Source of the DNA: Endothia cerciana
Lineage: Eukaryota; Ascomycota; Sordariomycetes; Diaporthales; Cryphonectriaceae
DNA: 64,000 nucleotides
Assembly: GCA_026119935.1 (NCBI GenBank)
Contig: JALRMH010000031.1
Location: 372,001 to 436,000, forward strand
Direction: 5' to 3'
The translations under genes were made by a program, and so were the position numbers. How positions within the stretch are numbered: position 1 is the first letter of the stretch; the number at the start of each line of letters is the position of its first letter. Below the pieces are notes generated by a model that saw nothing but the letters and a program-made list of their open reading frames with translations, searched no databases and was not told the DNA's origin. Shown here one piece after another: positions 54,722-64,000 of the stretch.

Positions 54722-55660
54722 GAAGCTCACAGACCCTAACCCTGAGCACTATGGTCTACATAAACCACTCTTTTCATGCCCTTTTCTTATACATCTTCTT
54801 ATCTAGACAATCCAATCCTTTCCTTCTATGCTCACGAAGCCTCTTGTCCCTCACATGTTCGACTTTTGCTATCCTCATTTTCCGTGGAGCAAGTCCAAGA
54901 GGGCTTCATCTCCTACTCGGAAAAGAATTTCCTCGAGCGCAAGCAGTAATTCCGCCGCCGCGCAGCATGGTTTTCAGCCCGAGAAGCAGATCACAGACCG
55001 GATCCCGGCGACCCGAGTCGTTGAACGCAAATTTTTGAGTGTCTTGAAGAAGTCCTACGGATACGGGAGATTCGAAGTCGAACTTGAAAGTGATGTGTAT
55101 ATAATCAAAGCTCAGCGAAAGCTTACCGAGGTCGGGAACATCCGTTTCTGAAGCAAAGCACTTCTTCTCTGACCCTTCAACAGAGAGAAAAGCGCAAGTT
55201 CATGGCATGATTGTCTGCGCTGATGGGAAGGGACGGGGTTCGGGATTATTCCAGGCTTACGTGTGAGATTGTTTCTGTTTTCGCGGGGTCCAAGGCGGCG
55301 TTTGAGGTGTGATAGGCGCGGCAAAATCATCCATTCAAGTGTTTCCGGTTGCCAGCGTGGCGTTGACCCCGCCTCGTCGATGTACTACTACATGTGAGAT
55401 GTGCAATGTACAGTGTACAGCATGGTGCGATGCGGCTCAATTCGTGACTGGAGAGCCCCAAGGCCATAGTATTTTTATGTAGAAGCAAACCCAGCATGAA
55501 TGCGCCCCTGTGTTCATTTTTCGGGCCCACATGCTCATCGTGCTCTGCTTTCTAAAACGACGTTTAGTGCAAATCCATGATAAATTAGTTCAAAAGAAAA
55601 GTAAGTTTAGCGAATTCGTCTTCCCCTGATCTGGAATGAGAACTAATTTCGGGCCTGCAG
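54722..55660. other. Region between the second transposon and the kinase gene
   Basis: About 0.9 kb. A small plus-strand frame (54828-55151, about 107 residues, with KRASSPTRKRISSSASSNSA and RFEVELESDVYIIKAQRKL) could be a gene fragment, but nothing supports a function. Upstream exon(s) of the kinase gene may lie at the right end. Confidence 0.35.
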
Positions 55661-57867
55661 TTGCGGGAAAAGAAGAGACTAGAAGCCCATCCATCGTCTG
55701 AAAGGGTTCATCGTTATTCTGCCGGGGATGCCACCAGAGACAGTGGTCTGTGGGGGCCAGCAGGTGGTCCCCCAGAGCCCATAGCCCTCCAGACAGATAC
55801 AGAGTATGATATACACTATGTGAATGAAGATGCTGAATCGGAACCCGGAGCAGCACGGGGAGAGACGAGGCAGACACAATCACCATCGAGGTCCTATCAC
55901 GGGAATACAGATTATCAAGCTGGAACAACCAACAGGAACTCAACGGCAACAGACTCCAGGTCCACGATCCAAAGGATTGCCGACAAGCTCAGAGATGCAT
56001 CAAAAGTCCGTTTCAACGGTGACGGAGGATACTATATCCCAGCGGATAGCTTTCATGAGATCATGACTCACTCGAGAATTCGAGCGGCTCTGACAGATAT
56101 CGCGACGGAGCTGGATAGCCGTGACTTGGACCGGCTGGCTGCAGACATCTGCCCTGCTGATGGACCGGGACAGCCAAACAGTGTTTCGTTCCGAAAAGTC
56201 TTCGCAATCTTGATTCTGATCGGGAAGCCCGGCACGATTTCACATTTTACCGATGACAACATCCATGACAAGCGACTACCGATGGGTAAAAGAGAATAGG
56301 ACCGTCCGTCTCTTCAACAACAAGGTGCGAGACAGAACGGGAGAGAGCGTGCAATGTTTCAAAGATTGGGATACAAGTGGCTTTGAGGCTTTTGAGCGCA
56401 CACAATGGGAAGTACTCGTACCTTCGTTCAAGGAAAATGCGGATATGAGCAAAGTGCACCACTACCCATTGAAGAGCCAACACCCTCTGCCTTTCGAGGT
56501 CATCTCTGGACCGAAACAAAGTTTCCCTGCTGCGCAGCCATCAGTTCCGGGTTCTGGATGGTCCGATGATGCTATGAATGGAGGGTCAGGCAAAGTAATA
56601 GGGGTACGCATTCATTCTGCTCATCACAGAATTACATCCTATACGGTAATAACATCCCAAAAGTAATTCAGATGGTATCTACTGGTCGAGGCTAACTACG
56701 AAACCTAGAAGGACAACGAGCAGCCACGCATTGCCATCAAGCAGTTGTTCTCTGGGAGCCGAGATCGGTTCATAAATGAAGTCGGCATCATGACATGCCT
56801 GAATCCATGCCGAGACGATCATATTGTTCGACTCCTATGTACCATGGCAACCACGAGTGTTGATGACCGAGCTGCTTTTTACCTGATGCTTCCGCTCGCA
56901 GATGGCAACTTGACCGGCTTTTGGACTAAACACGATTCAAAGTCCAGCATGTGCCCTGAATGGGTTGCAAACCAGTGTTATGGCTTGACAAGGGCGATAT
57001 CAAAACTCCACGAGCTGCCTGCGTTAGAGAAAAATGCGGGAGACCCGAATTATGGCATCCATGGCGATATCAAACCTGCAAACCTGCTTTGGTACAGGGA
57101 CTGGAGAGGCTACAGCAATGGAAACCATGAGCTTGGGGTACTCCAAGTTGCAGACTTTGGAATCAGCAGCATGCATCACACGGAGACTCCTTCGAATGTG
57201 GACATGACCAAGGGGACAAAGTCCTACAGGCCGCCTGAAGTCGAAACCGAGTTGGGGTGCTCTCGTTTCTTTGACATCTGGAGTTTAGGCTGTGTGTTCC
57301 TGGAGTTTCTCTGCTGGCTGGTCAGAGGCAACGGGTCCATTGCAGCGTTCCAGGAGGCAAGGAAGCTCAAGAATACCAATAGGAGTCTTGATGGAACAAT
57401 CGTTCTGGATACCTTCTATTATATAGAAAAGTCGGCGAGATCAACAAAATTCAACATTAACCCAGAAGTATTGAAAGTAAGTCCCCCTATGGCGGTAAAT
57501 TGATTAAATACAGAGTTTCAAAGGCATGAGCTGATTTCGTCAGGTTGCAAAGAGCCTTCAGGAAAGTCCGGACTTTTCGTTGTTCGTCAGCGATTTCCTC
57601 GACATCATACTAGGAGAAATGCTGGTGATCGAGCCAATGAAAGGCTCTCAGCCTCACGAGCGAGTCGTTGGAAACAGCGATTATTCCAGGTCGGCCAAGA
57701 AAAGGATTACCAGCTTCGCTCTTCAACAGAAGCTACATGGCTTGCTCGCGAAAAAGCAGGATATACCGGATTATTTCCTGAAGAAAGGGCAAAAGTCTTC
57801 ACGACAACGCGTTCTCCAGTCAGTCGTATTCAAAGAGAGATCGGACAAACTCATTGAGAGACGATAG
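55661..57867 (+). pseudogene. Fungal serine/threonine protein kinase-like gene with one frameshift
   Basis: The first block (55661-56283) has no ATG, so an upstream exon is likely. It carries RIADKLRDASKVRF and FRKVFAILILIGKPGTISHF, an N-terminal domain common to a lineage of fungal kinases. At the GGG run 56284-56286 the frame slips; dropping one G gives LPMVKENRTVRLFNNKV. It continues with QCFKDWDTSGFEAFERTQWE. Intron 56646-56708 leads to RIAIKQLFSGS (the ATP-site lysine). Then come YGIHGDIKPANLLWYRD (catalytic loop, HGD instead of HRD), LQVADFGISS (DFG), GTKSYRPPEVE and FFDIWSLGCVFLEFL. Intron 57477-57543 precedes the last exon, which ends at 57867. The catalytic core is complete apart from the frameshift. 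Such kinases often sit in accessory, self/non-self-type gene patches; here it is followed by a CorA-like gene. Confidence 0.68.
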
Positions 57868-58740
57868 TCGACGACTCCTTCCCGTTTGGCAAGTCAGGGT
57901 GTGCAGAAATGATGCCGTCACTTCTTCTGGGTTTTCCGCTTAATTCATGTTGGCTTCATAGTGGTTGCACTGCTCTTTACTTTCACTCAACGCCGTGGAG
58001 TTTGAAACTGGATTTTGAAGATGAGATGAGTTGCACGCACCTACGGGCTGCGAACGGCGTGTTGATTGCCTTATGCTCCAAACTTATATAGGAAGCCCGC
58101 TCGTCAGTAATGGGCATAAACTTTGGAGAGTAGTTCCTCGTTCTCTTCCTGCATTCCACGTGAAATTATTACCCACTTGATACATCACGATTTACTGAAG
58201 AAACAGATACCCCTGCTTACCTTGGCCAATGGTCTCGGGGCCAGGAGAATCAGTCTGTCGTTGGAAACCTGGGCTGGTCAGATTGAACACGGGCATCAGC
58301 AAAACGATTCATCGGTGTCATAATTACCTCCAAGTCAAAATCCTCCTCCCGTCCGTAGAACCGTAATAACTCCGCAACAAGGACTTTTGTGTCAACGTAC
58401 GCGCCTCGAAATGGCAGCTGCTGACGAGTCTTCGTTTTGGGTCGCCCAGAGGTTGTCCTCCTTCCAGTGATGGCTTTCCTCATAGAAAACCTAGAATAGT
58501 TAAATTTCATGTCCGTGTATGTACAATGTCGCGAATTGTTCTGTTGTATTTTCGCGACTCCGGAGTGAGGCTGTTCATGTTGCCGGTCCGTGGGCTGGTA
58601 CGAATCTCTCAACTTCAACAGCACCATGGCCTCACATACGTTGCATCAGTCGCCTTGCAGTGTGTGACGCACACATGCATAGTAGGGTAGTATCCAGGCA
58701 TCCAGGCGGCTCCTGAAGGCTGACGACATTCGATAGATTG
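57868..58740. other. Region between the kinase and the second CorA-like gene
   Basis: A short minus-strand frame at about 58325-58480 (MRKAITGRRTTSGRPKTKTR..., then LVAELLRFYGREEDFDLE) has a coding look and could be an exon of an unrecognised gene. No domain is seen and no start or end can be fixed. Confidence 0.3.
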
Positions 58741-59975
58741 GCGCACTAACTCGCGGGGCGGACACGCTGCTGACCGAGACTAGCATCTTTCCACGAGATG
58801 ATTCGCCCACTCTACATGGGAAAAAGCTGAAAAACTCCTTGGGCTTGACCCGGCTGCCTATCCCGGACTATGAGGTGTTGAGAGCCATCACTCGGGCGTT
58901 CCAGCCCCATCAGGGCATCCAAACTGTTCTGAACCGAGGATGGCCGATATTCTGGACTGTAGATGCCTCTGACGAGTCGGGCATCGAGCGCAGATGTAGG
59001 TGGTCTCTGGTTGGAGCGAGATTCCGAGCGTTGAGAACTGATGAGCCCCCCAGTCTACCTGCTCCGGACAACAAACGTACTTGACAAGGACCTGGCCATG
59101 TCACTCACACACGTCGAAGATAGTAGAGGGCTCTTTGCCATCTTCTTTGGCTGCGATATCAAGCAAACTGAATCGCTCCTTGATAGTCTAGTCTTCGCCG
59201 ATTATGCCTGGCAGTACCCTTTCACGCTCATAAGTATATTTTTACAGCTTGAGAAAACCTACCGGTTTGAACAAGTCGAAAAGTGTGTCGATGAAGTGAC
59301 TGACCTTGTGCAAAGTTTTCGCCACGGTCGGGCAATGACCAGGCCAAGCATTCTCAATGACGATGACCCGAAGGACCTTGTGGGCTTTACTGTGGAGGTT
59401 GACCTTCTCAAGATCAGCCTGAGCGGTTGGATCGCCGAGTTAAAGCGCATGCAACAAACTGCCGAATGTTTCACCAATGGCCAACCAGAGCAGCCACTAC
59501 TGGATGCACAGGACTTCCTCGACAGGTTAATCGATGAGTACGCCACCACGGTTCGCAGGTGCGAAGCAATGCTTTCTCAGGTCTCCATGACCTTCCAAAT
59601 GGTGCGGCCTGGAGACGGACCTGCTTGGTCAAATTAGATTGACTGACTGCAGGGAATCAGGAAACCTCCAGATTAGCAAGGCTGGAGTCCTACAAAATGA
59701 AGGCCATAGCTTTGTTAACCATGTGGTTCTTTCCGGCCACCTTTGTCTCGGTGCGTCGCTCTCGTTTGCAGGATGATATGACTTTGCTTACATATCCAAG
59801 TCATTTATGTCTATGGGTATCTTCCAGTGGCATGAAGACCAATGACACTGCAGTGGTTTCGAAGTGGTGGTATATCTACTTTGCTGTTGCATTACCACTG
59901 ACTGGTTTCGTACTACTCGTATATTACCAATGGTCGCGAATAGCACGTGCATTCACCAAAACTCGACCTGTATAG
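58741..59975 (+). pseudogene. Second CorA-like fungal membrane protein, frameshifted
   Basis: The coding blocks read LTRLPIPDYEVLRAITRAFQ, GWPIFWTVDASDESG, then after a one-base slip in the C6 run at 59046-59051 PVYLLRTTNVLDKDLAMSLT, LFAIFFGCDIKQTESLLDSL and the long helical part (LEKTYRFEQVEKCVDEVTDL; DFLDRLIDEYATTVRRCEAM). An intron at about 59602-59651 (GTGCGG...CTGCAG) precedes ETSRLARLESYKMKAIALLT and the first membrane segment (TMWFFPATFVS). A further intron joins this to SFMSMGIFQW, the fungal equivalent of the CorA signature. A second slip near 59830-59842 precedes VVSKWWYIYFAVALPLTGFV, the last membrane segment. Two homopolymer-type shifts suggest a pseudogene. The start codon was not located. 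Confidence 0.58.
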
Positions 59976-60958
59976 TAGCTGCATCCCAAAGCCGTTGTCT
60001 AGAGTTCCTAGGTGGCTAGCAACGCCTGCTGAGAGGCGACAGGGAGTGCAGCATAGCTAGGTAATATGATGTGCGGGTTACCATTGACGGCAATACTAAT
60101 CCGGTTGATGTTCAACATATGTTATGACCCATACACATGCAGGCCACGGAACAGGTCCACGAGACAGGGCTGTAACCAAACCGGACTCCGTTATGCTAGG
60201 AGTTCAACACTCTGCGCGAAGGTATAGGAAGTCGAGGAGGCACTCAAGGGAGCAGCCTATAACTGAGTGATGTTACCGTGGGCCGGGCCATGAGCTCGAG
60301 CTCAAAAGGCACCCTCGTCATGCATTTAATTACTACTATACTAGCTCACCAGACCACCACCGTCTCATAACGCCCTCATCACCACCAGCTTCACAAACCT
60401 GGCAGGCCATTACGGAGGCACCCCCTATCTCTGAACCTCATAAGGATCAATCACAATCAAATTAACTACTCCATTCTCTTTGTCCTAGTCTCCCTTTTTG
60501 CATTGCCGATGTATCCCGTCTACCACCACACCCACCCCCCCCCCCCCGCCCCAAAAAAAAATCACAAAAGCCAACCTACCGGCCGGCCGACCGGCCGGCC
60601 AAACAACCAACCGTTGGGGCATAATCCTACACGCAGCGTATACATAAATACATACACACGAGACAGTTATTTAACAGGCCCCTTGGGCGCAGCTGCGTCC
60701 TCTCCTTCGTCGTTGAGACCTCTGACCTCTGTGTGCCAAGGCGAACTGGTGAGCCCCTGTGACATATGGTCTTCAGATCATCTTTTCTCAGCGCTGGTGT
60801 CTGGCAACAACAACGACATATCCATATCCATAGAAGCCAGCCCAGTCACCCTTCCTTCCCCCCCCCCCCCCATCCTAGAAGAAGGCATCACAGGCCAGCT
60901 TCGCCGGGTGGCCATTATCAGTTCAGCAACCCTCAAGAGAGGTCAACTAATACCTCCT
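59976..60958. other. Intergenic region, 3' side of the proline-rich protein gene
   Basis: About 1 kb. C- and A-runs lie at about 60532-60560 and a C13-type run at about 60860-60872. GGCCGGCC-like repeats occur at about 60582-60600. It probably includes the 3' untranslated region of the minus-strand gene. No further gene is seen. Confidence 0.4.
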
Positions 60959-63900
60959 ATCTAGAGGGCTGTGCGCATATCCCTCATGCGGGGGTCGGAG
61001 CTGAGGCCTTCTAGGATCGGCCTGCTGCGGCGGTGGCCCCTGTGGCGGCGGTGCGTTCCTGAGCTCCCCGCGGAAATCTGCCGGCCCGCCGTGGTACTCA
61101 GGCGGTCCGGGAGGTGGCGGTCCCCGGCCGTACTCCTGCGGCGCGCCTCGCATGCGCATGTCGCGCAAATCGGCCGCAGCATGCATCTCTCTCTCCCTCA
61201 TCTCCCGTTGTCGCATCTCGAGATCCCGCTGCATCTCGGCCTCCCGGAGGTAGTCACGCTCACGCATCTCGGCCGCGACTCGGTACTCACGTTCCCGCAT
61301 CTCGCGGTCATGCATCTCGCGCTCGCGCATCTGCATCTCATAGTGTTGAGCTGACGCAGGCGTGTAGCTCCTAGCCGGTGGCTGTCCAAGGTCGCGTCCC
61401 GGTGTGCCGTAACGTGAGAAGCTGGGTGGTTGGGCTTGTGGGGGTCCAGTTGGCGGTCCGCCAATGATCTCTCTAGGTGCCGGCGAGGAGGATACAAAGG
61501 TGCGGCTTATGGATCCCGAGTGCGAGTGTTGGTGGTGGGTCGGGTGGCCGCTCATCATCCTTGGATCGTTACGCGGATCATTGCGCGGGTCGTTGCGCGG
61601 GTCGTTGCGCGGGTCGTTGCGCGGGTCGTTGCGAGGGTCGTTGCGCGGGTCGTTGCGCGGGTCGTTGCGCGGGTCGTTGCGAGGGTCGTTGCGCGGGTCG
61701 TTACGCGGGTCGTTGCGCGGATCGTTGCGAGGGTCGTTGCGCGGGTCATTGCGAGGATCGTTTCGTGGATCATTTCGAGGATCATTTCGAGGATCATTTC
61801 GTGGATCGTTCCGCGGGTCGTTCCGCGGATCACGGGGGTCCATTCGAGGATCAGCCATCCTGGGATCTGGCACCGCACGCTGTTGCGATTCGAGCATGCC
61901 GTAGCGCTCATCCCGGGGAGGCACAGTGTCACGGAGGCTCCCGATGCCGTAGCGTTCCTCTCTAGGGTCCCTGACCTCCCTGGGGTCCCTGTCCCTGAGA
62001 CTGAGATGTGATGGCGGGGCAGACGACCACGACGGCCCGGGAGTCTCTCGTACCTGCTGCAGCTTGCTTGCCCCGCCGTGCTGGGTCGCCCAAGGGGACT
62101 GTGCCGGCGGAGGTGCGGGCGTCGCCTTGGGGACTGGCCAGGGAGTCTCCTGCTGAAGCCTTGTGGCGCTCGTGGGCTGTCCTTGCGGCGGAGGCCACGC
62201 TGTCTCGCGACTCGGCGGCACCGAGTCTCGCAGGTAGCTCTCGCGCGGTGGCTCTCTGGACCTAGACGCAGGATGAGCGTACTGCATTGTTGGAGAAGAA
62301 GCATGGGTGTGCGACAAGGGGGCTCCATATCCCGGGAAAGAGGTTGGCTGCGGGTGATAGACCATGGGCGACTGCTGGTTGGGCGAGGGATAGTGATGGG
62401 GTTGATGGGGCGATCCGGATGACTGAACCTGGTGCTGCGATCCGTACACAGGACGCCCATAGAGATCTCTCTCGCCAGTCATCTCGACGGGCGACACGAC
62501 GGAGGACCTCGAAACACCAACGTGCTGCGTTTGTGGCGACTGGGTGTGGGGCGTGCTGTACGGCTTCAGCGACGGCATGGCTGAAGTCCCTGGAGCACGA
62601 GCATACGGCGGGTAAGTTGATGTGTCATCTCTTCGCATGGGCGCCGGGGCAGACGGCGGGAGCTGCTGTCGTCCTGACGGCGGGCTCAATGTTGTGCTCA
62701 TGGCCCTGGCAACCTCCTCGACCCTCTTTGGTGCTGGTGGAGGCGGCGCGGACGAATCGTCGTTGTTAAGCAGAGCCATCAGGTTCGACGTCTTGCGAGG
62801 CTCTGGTGGCTTCGAAGGAGGAGCGACGGCAGCAGGTGCGGGGGACGGGCGGGAGGGAGACGCGCCGTACCCATTGTCAAAGTATCCATGCTGAGGTCCG
62901 CGTGTAGGGGTCTCGACCAGGTTTGGATTCGGTATACGGGGTGGACCGTTGTCTACCAGATTAGGGTTTGGCACACGCGGGGGGCCGGACTCAACCAGGT
63001 TAGGATTCGGTATCCGGCTGGGCCCTTCGACAGGGCTCGGATTGTGAATTCGAGCGTCAGCCATCCGCGCATCAGCGACGCCTGGGTTCGGTACACGGCC
63101 AGGCATGCCCGTGATCCGACGCTCATCCACGGGCGTCGTTATCATCTGCGGCTCTCTCATGACGTCCCTCAACGGCTCGCGCTGCATAATCTGGTGAGGA
63201 GCGGGGGCGTAGACCTGGGGCGGCGGAGGGGCAGTAGTCCGCGGCTGCTCGGCTCTCCGATCTATCAGCATAGGCTTGGCAGACATGGGTCTCGGAGGCG
63301 CCTGCGATGGGACGAAGGGCTCAAAGTGAGGGGCTGCGTCAGGCTCCGTCTTGAGGACCTGTCTCTCCATCAGCCTCGGGTCTTCCTTTGGCTGCAAGTC
63401 GGCCTGAGGCTTGCGCTGCCGGGCAGTCCCGCTGATCATGTTCATGTGTGGATCGTATTCCGCGAAACCCGCACGAACGGGCATTGGCTGGGATGGCAGC
63501 GTCGGTGGCTGTTCCAGTGCTGACAAGGAGGGGGGCTTGAGAGTGTGGCGCATCGACTGCTGCTGCGATAGGAGGGGTTCGGAATCTCTATCCGAGGGAA
63601 AGGCCGAAGAAGCACGGACATGGCGGCCGACCGGCTCGATTGATGGAGTGCCGGGTTGCGAAGATAGTGGTTTCCTCTCCGCCCGGTCGCTGCGCTCCGC
63701 CCTCTCTACCATCGGGGACTGACCCACTGCGGCCTGTTGCTGCAACTGCTGCTGCAAAGGTGCTTGGGCGATAGGCCGAGGGAAGTTGGTATTGATTGGC
63801 GGCGGTTGCTGCTTCTCGACCTTGGGCGGGACCACATCGTCCACCACGCTGTCCGTCGAAGGTACGTGTCGATGAGACGGGACGATGTCATACTTCTTCC

Positions 63901-64000
63901 GTGGCGCGGCCATCGGGACCGGCGGCGGGGGGAGCTTCTCCCCCCGCTGCTTCTTCTCGTCGGCCTCGCTGGCAATCTGGCTCCATTCCGGGTTCTCCTT
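60959..64000 (-). CDS. Large proline-rich protein, C-terminal part; possibly Snt1-like SANT corepressor
   Basis: The minus-strand frame is open from the window edge to TAG at about 60961, giving more than 1010 residues; the N-terminus lies outside. The first visible residues, KENPEWSQIASEADEKKQRG followed by LPPPPVP, look like the linker after a SANT/Myb domain. The rest is disordered: Q-runs, three or four imperfect NPNLV repeats (RIPNPNLVE, RVPNPNLVD, RIPNPNLVE), the short conserved-looking motif KTSNLMALLNND, about 23 tandem NDPR units, and an E/R/M-rich coiled-coil-like end (MQMREREMHDREMREREYR). In fungi the SANT protein Snt1 of the Set3 histone deacetylase complex has this layout, so I suggest it, but the defining domain is not in view. 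Another chromatin-associated scaffold is possible. Confidence 0.7.
61560..61843 (-). repeat. 12-bp tandem repeat encoding NDPR units
   Basis: About 23 copies of a 12-bp unit (ACGACCCGCGCA-like on the coding strand) stay in frame and encode Asn-Asp-Pro-Arg. Units differ mainly at third codon positions, with AT-richer variants clustered at 61745-61815. The whole block is within the proline-rich protein and its length is probably variable. Confidence 0.92.

Noticed and set aside
61430..62011. Plus-strand frames full of Arg-Gly-Ser or Cys-Ala-Gly-Arg repeats over the NDPR region
   Set aside because: These are opposite-strand readings of the 12-bp repeat in the proline-rich protein gene.

Overview
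The window is nuclear DNA of a filamentous ascomycete fungus, most likely a Sordariomycete. Protein genes are interrupted by short introns (about 55-90 bp) with GT...AG ends and CTRAY-type branch points. The recognisable proteins (Vps11, Mlh3, a Pbp1/ataxin-2 protein, an OPT transporter, a berberine-bridge-type oxidase, Zn2Cys6 and DUF7702 families, a modin-like protein) have the filamentous-ascomycete form. DNA transposons carry C-to-T stop codons of the kind left by repeat-induced point mutation (RIP). No bacterial operons, CRISPR arrays, rRNA or tRNA genes were found.

Layout. 0-8 kb: end of an alpha-amylase (+), a secreted FAD oxidase (-), a mitochondrial lipoate ligase (+) and VPS11 (-). 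8.8-13.5 kb: a broken CorA-like membrane protein gene (+) facing a modin-like incompatibility-type gene (-) with an apparent frameshift. 14-23 kb: MLH3 (-), a disordered conserved protein (+), a nitrilase (+) and a DAO-type FAD oxidoreductase (-). 23-33 kb: gene-poor DNA, an RIP-decayed pogo/Fot1-like element, a Zn2Cys6 regulator that starts 83 bp beyond it and carries two lesions, a truncated DUF7702 gene, and an intact TetX-like flavin monooxygenase. 35-41 kb: an ataxin-2/PBP1 homologue behind a long microsatellite-rich leader. 41-45.7 kb: a gene desert with microsatellites. 45.7-48.8 kb: a four-exon OPT transporter. 49-60 kb: accessory DNA with an uncharacterised minus-strand gene, a possible small secreted protein, a second RIP-decayed pogo-like element, a frameshifted fungal protein kinase and a second frameshifted CorA-like gene. 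61-64 kb: the C-terminal part of a large proline-rich protein, possibly an Snt1-like corepressor, containing about 23 tandem NDPR units.

Reading it together: housekeeping genes (VPS11, MLH3, lipoate ligase, PBP1, OPT, nitrilase) are intact and splice in frame. Almost every gene of an accessory or allorecognition type (modin-like, CorA-like twice, kinase, Zn2Cys6, DUF7702) carries a frameshift, stop or deletion. The window therefore looks like a conserved backbone with two or three patches of decaying accessory DNA marked by transposons. No clearly new molecular system is demonstrated. The best leads are the two modin/kinase plus CorA-like patches and the secreted protein candidate at 51.2-52.2 kb.
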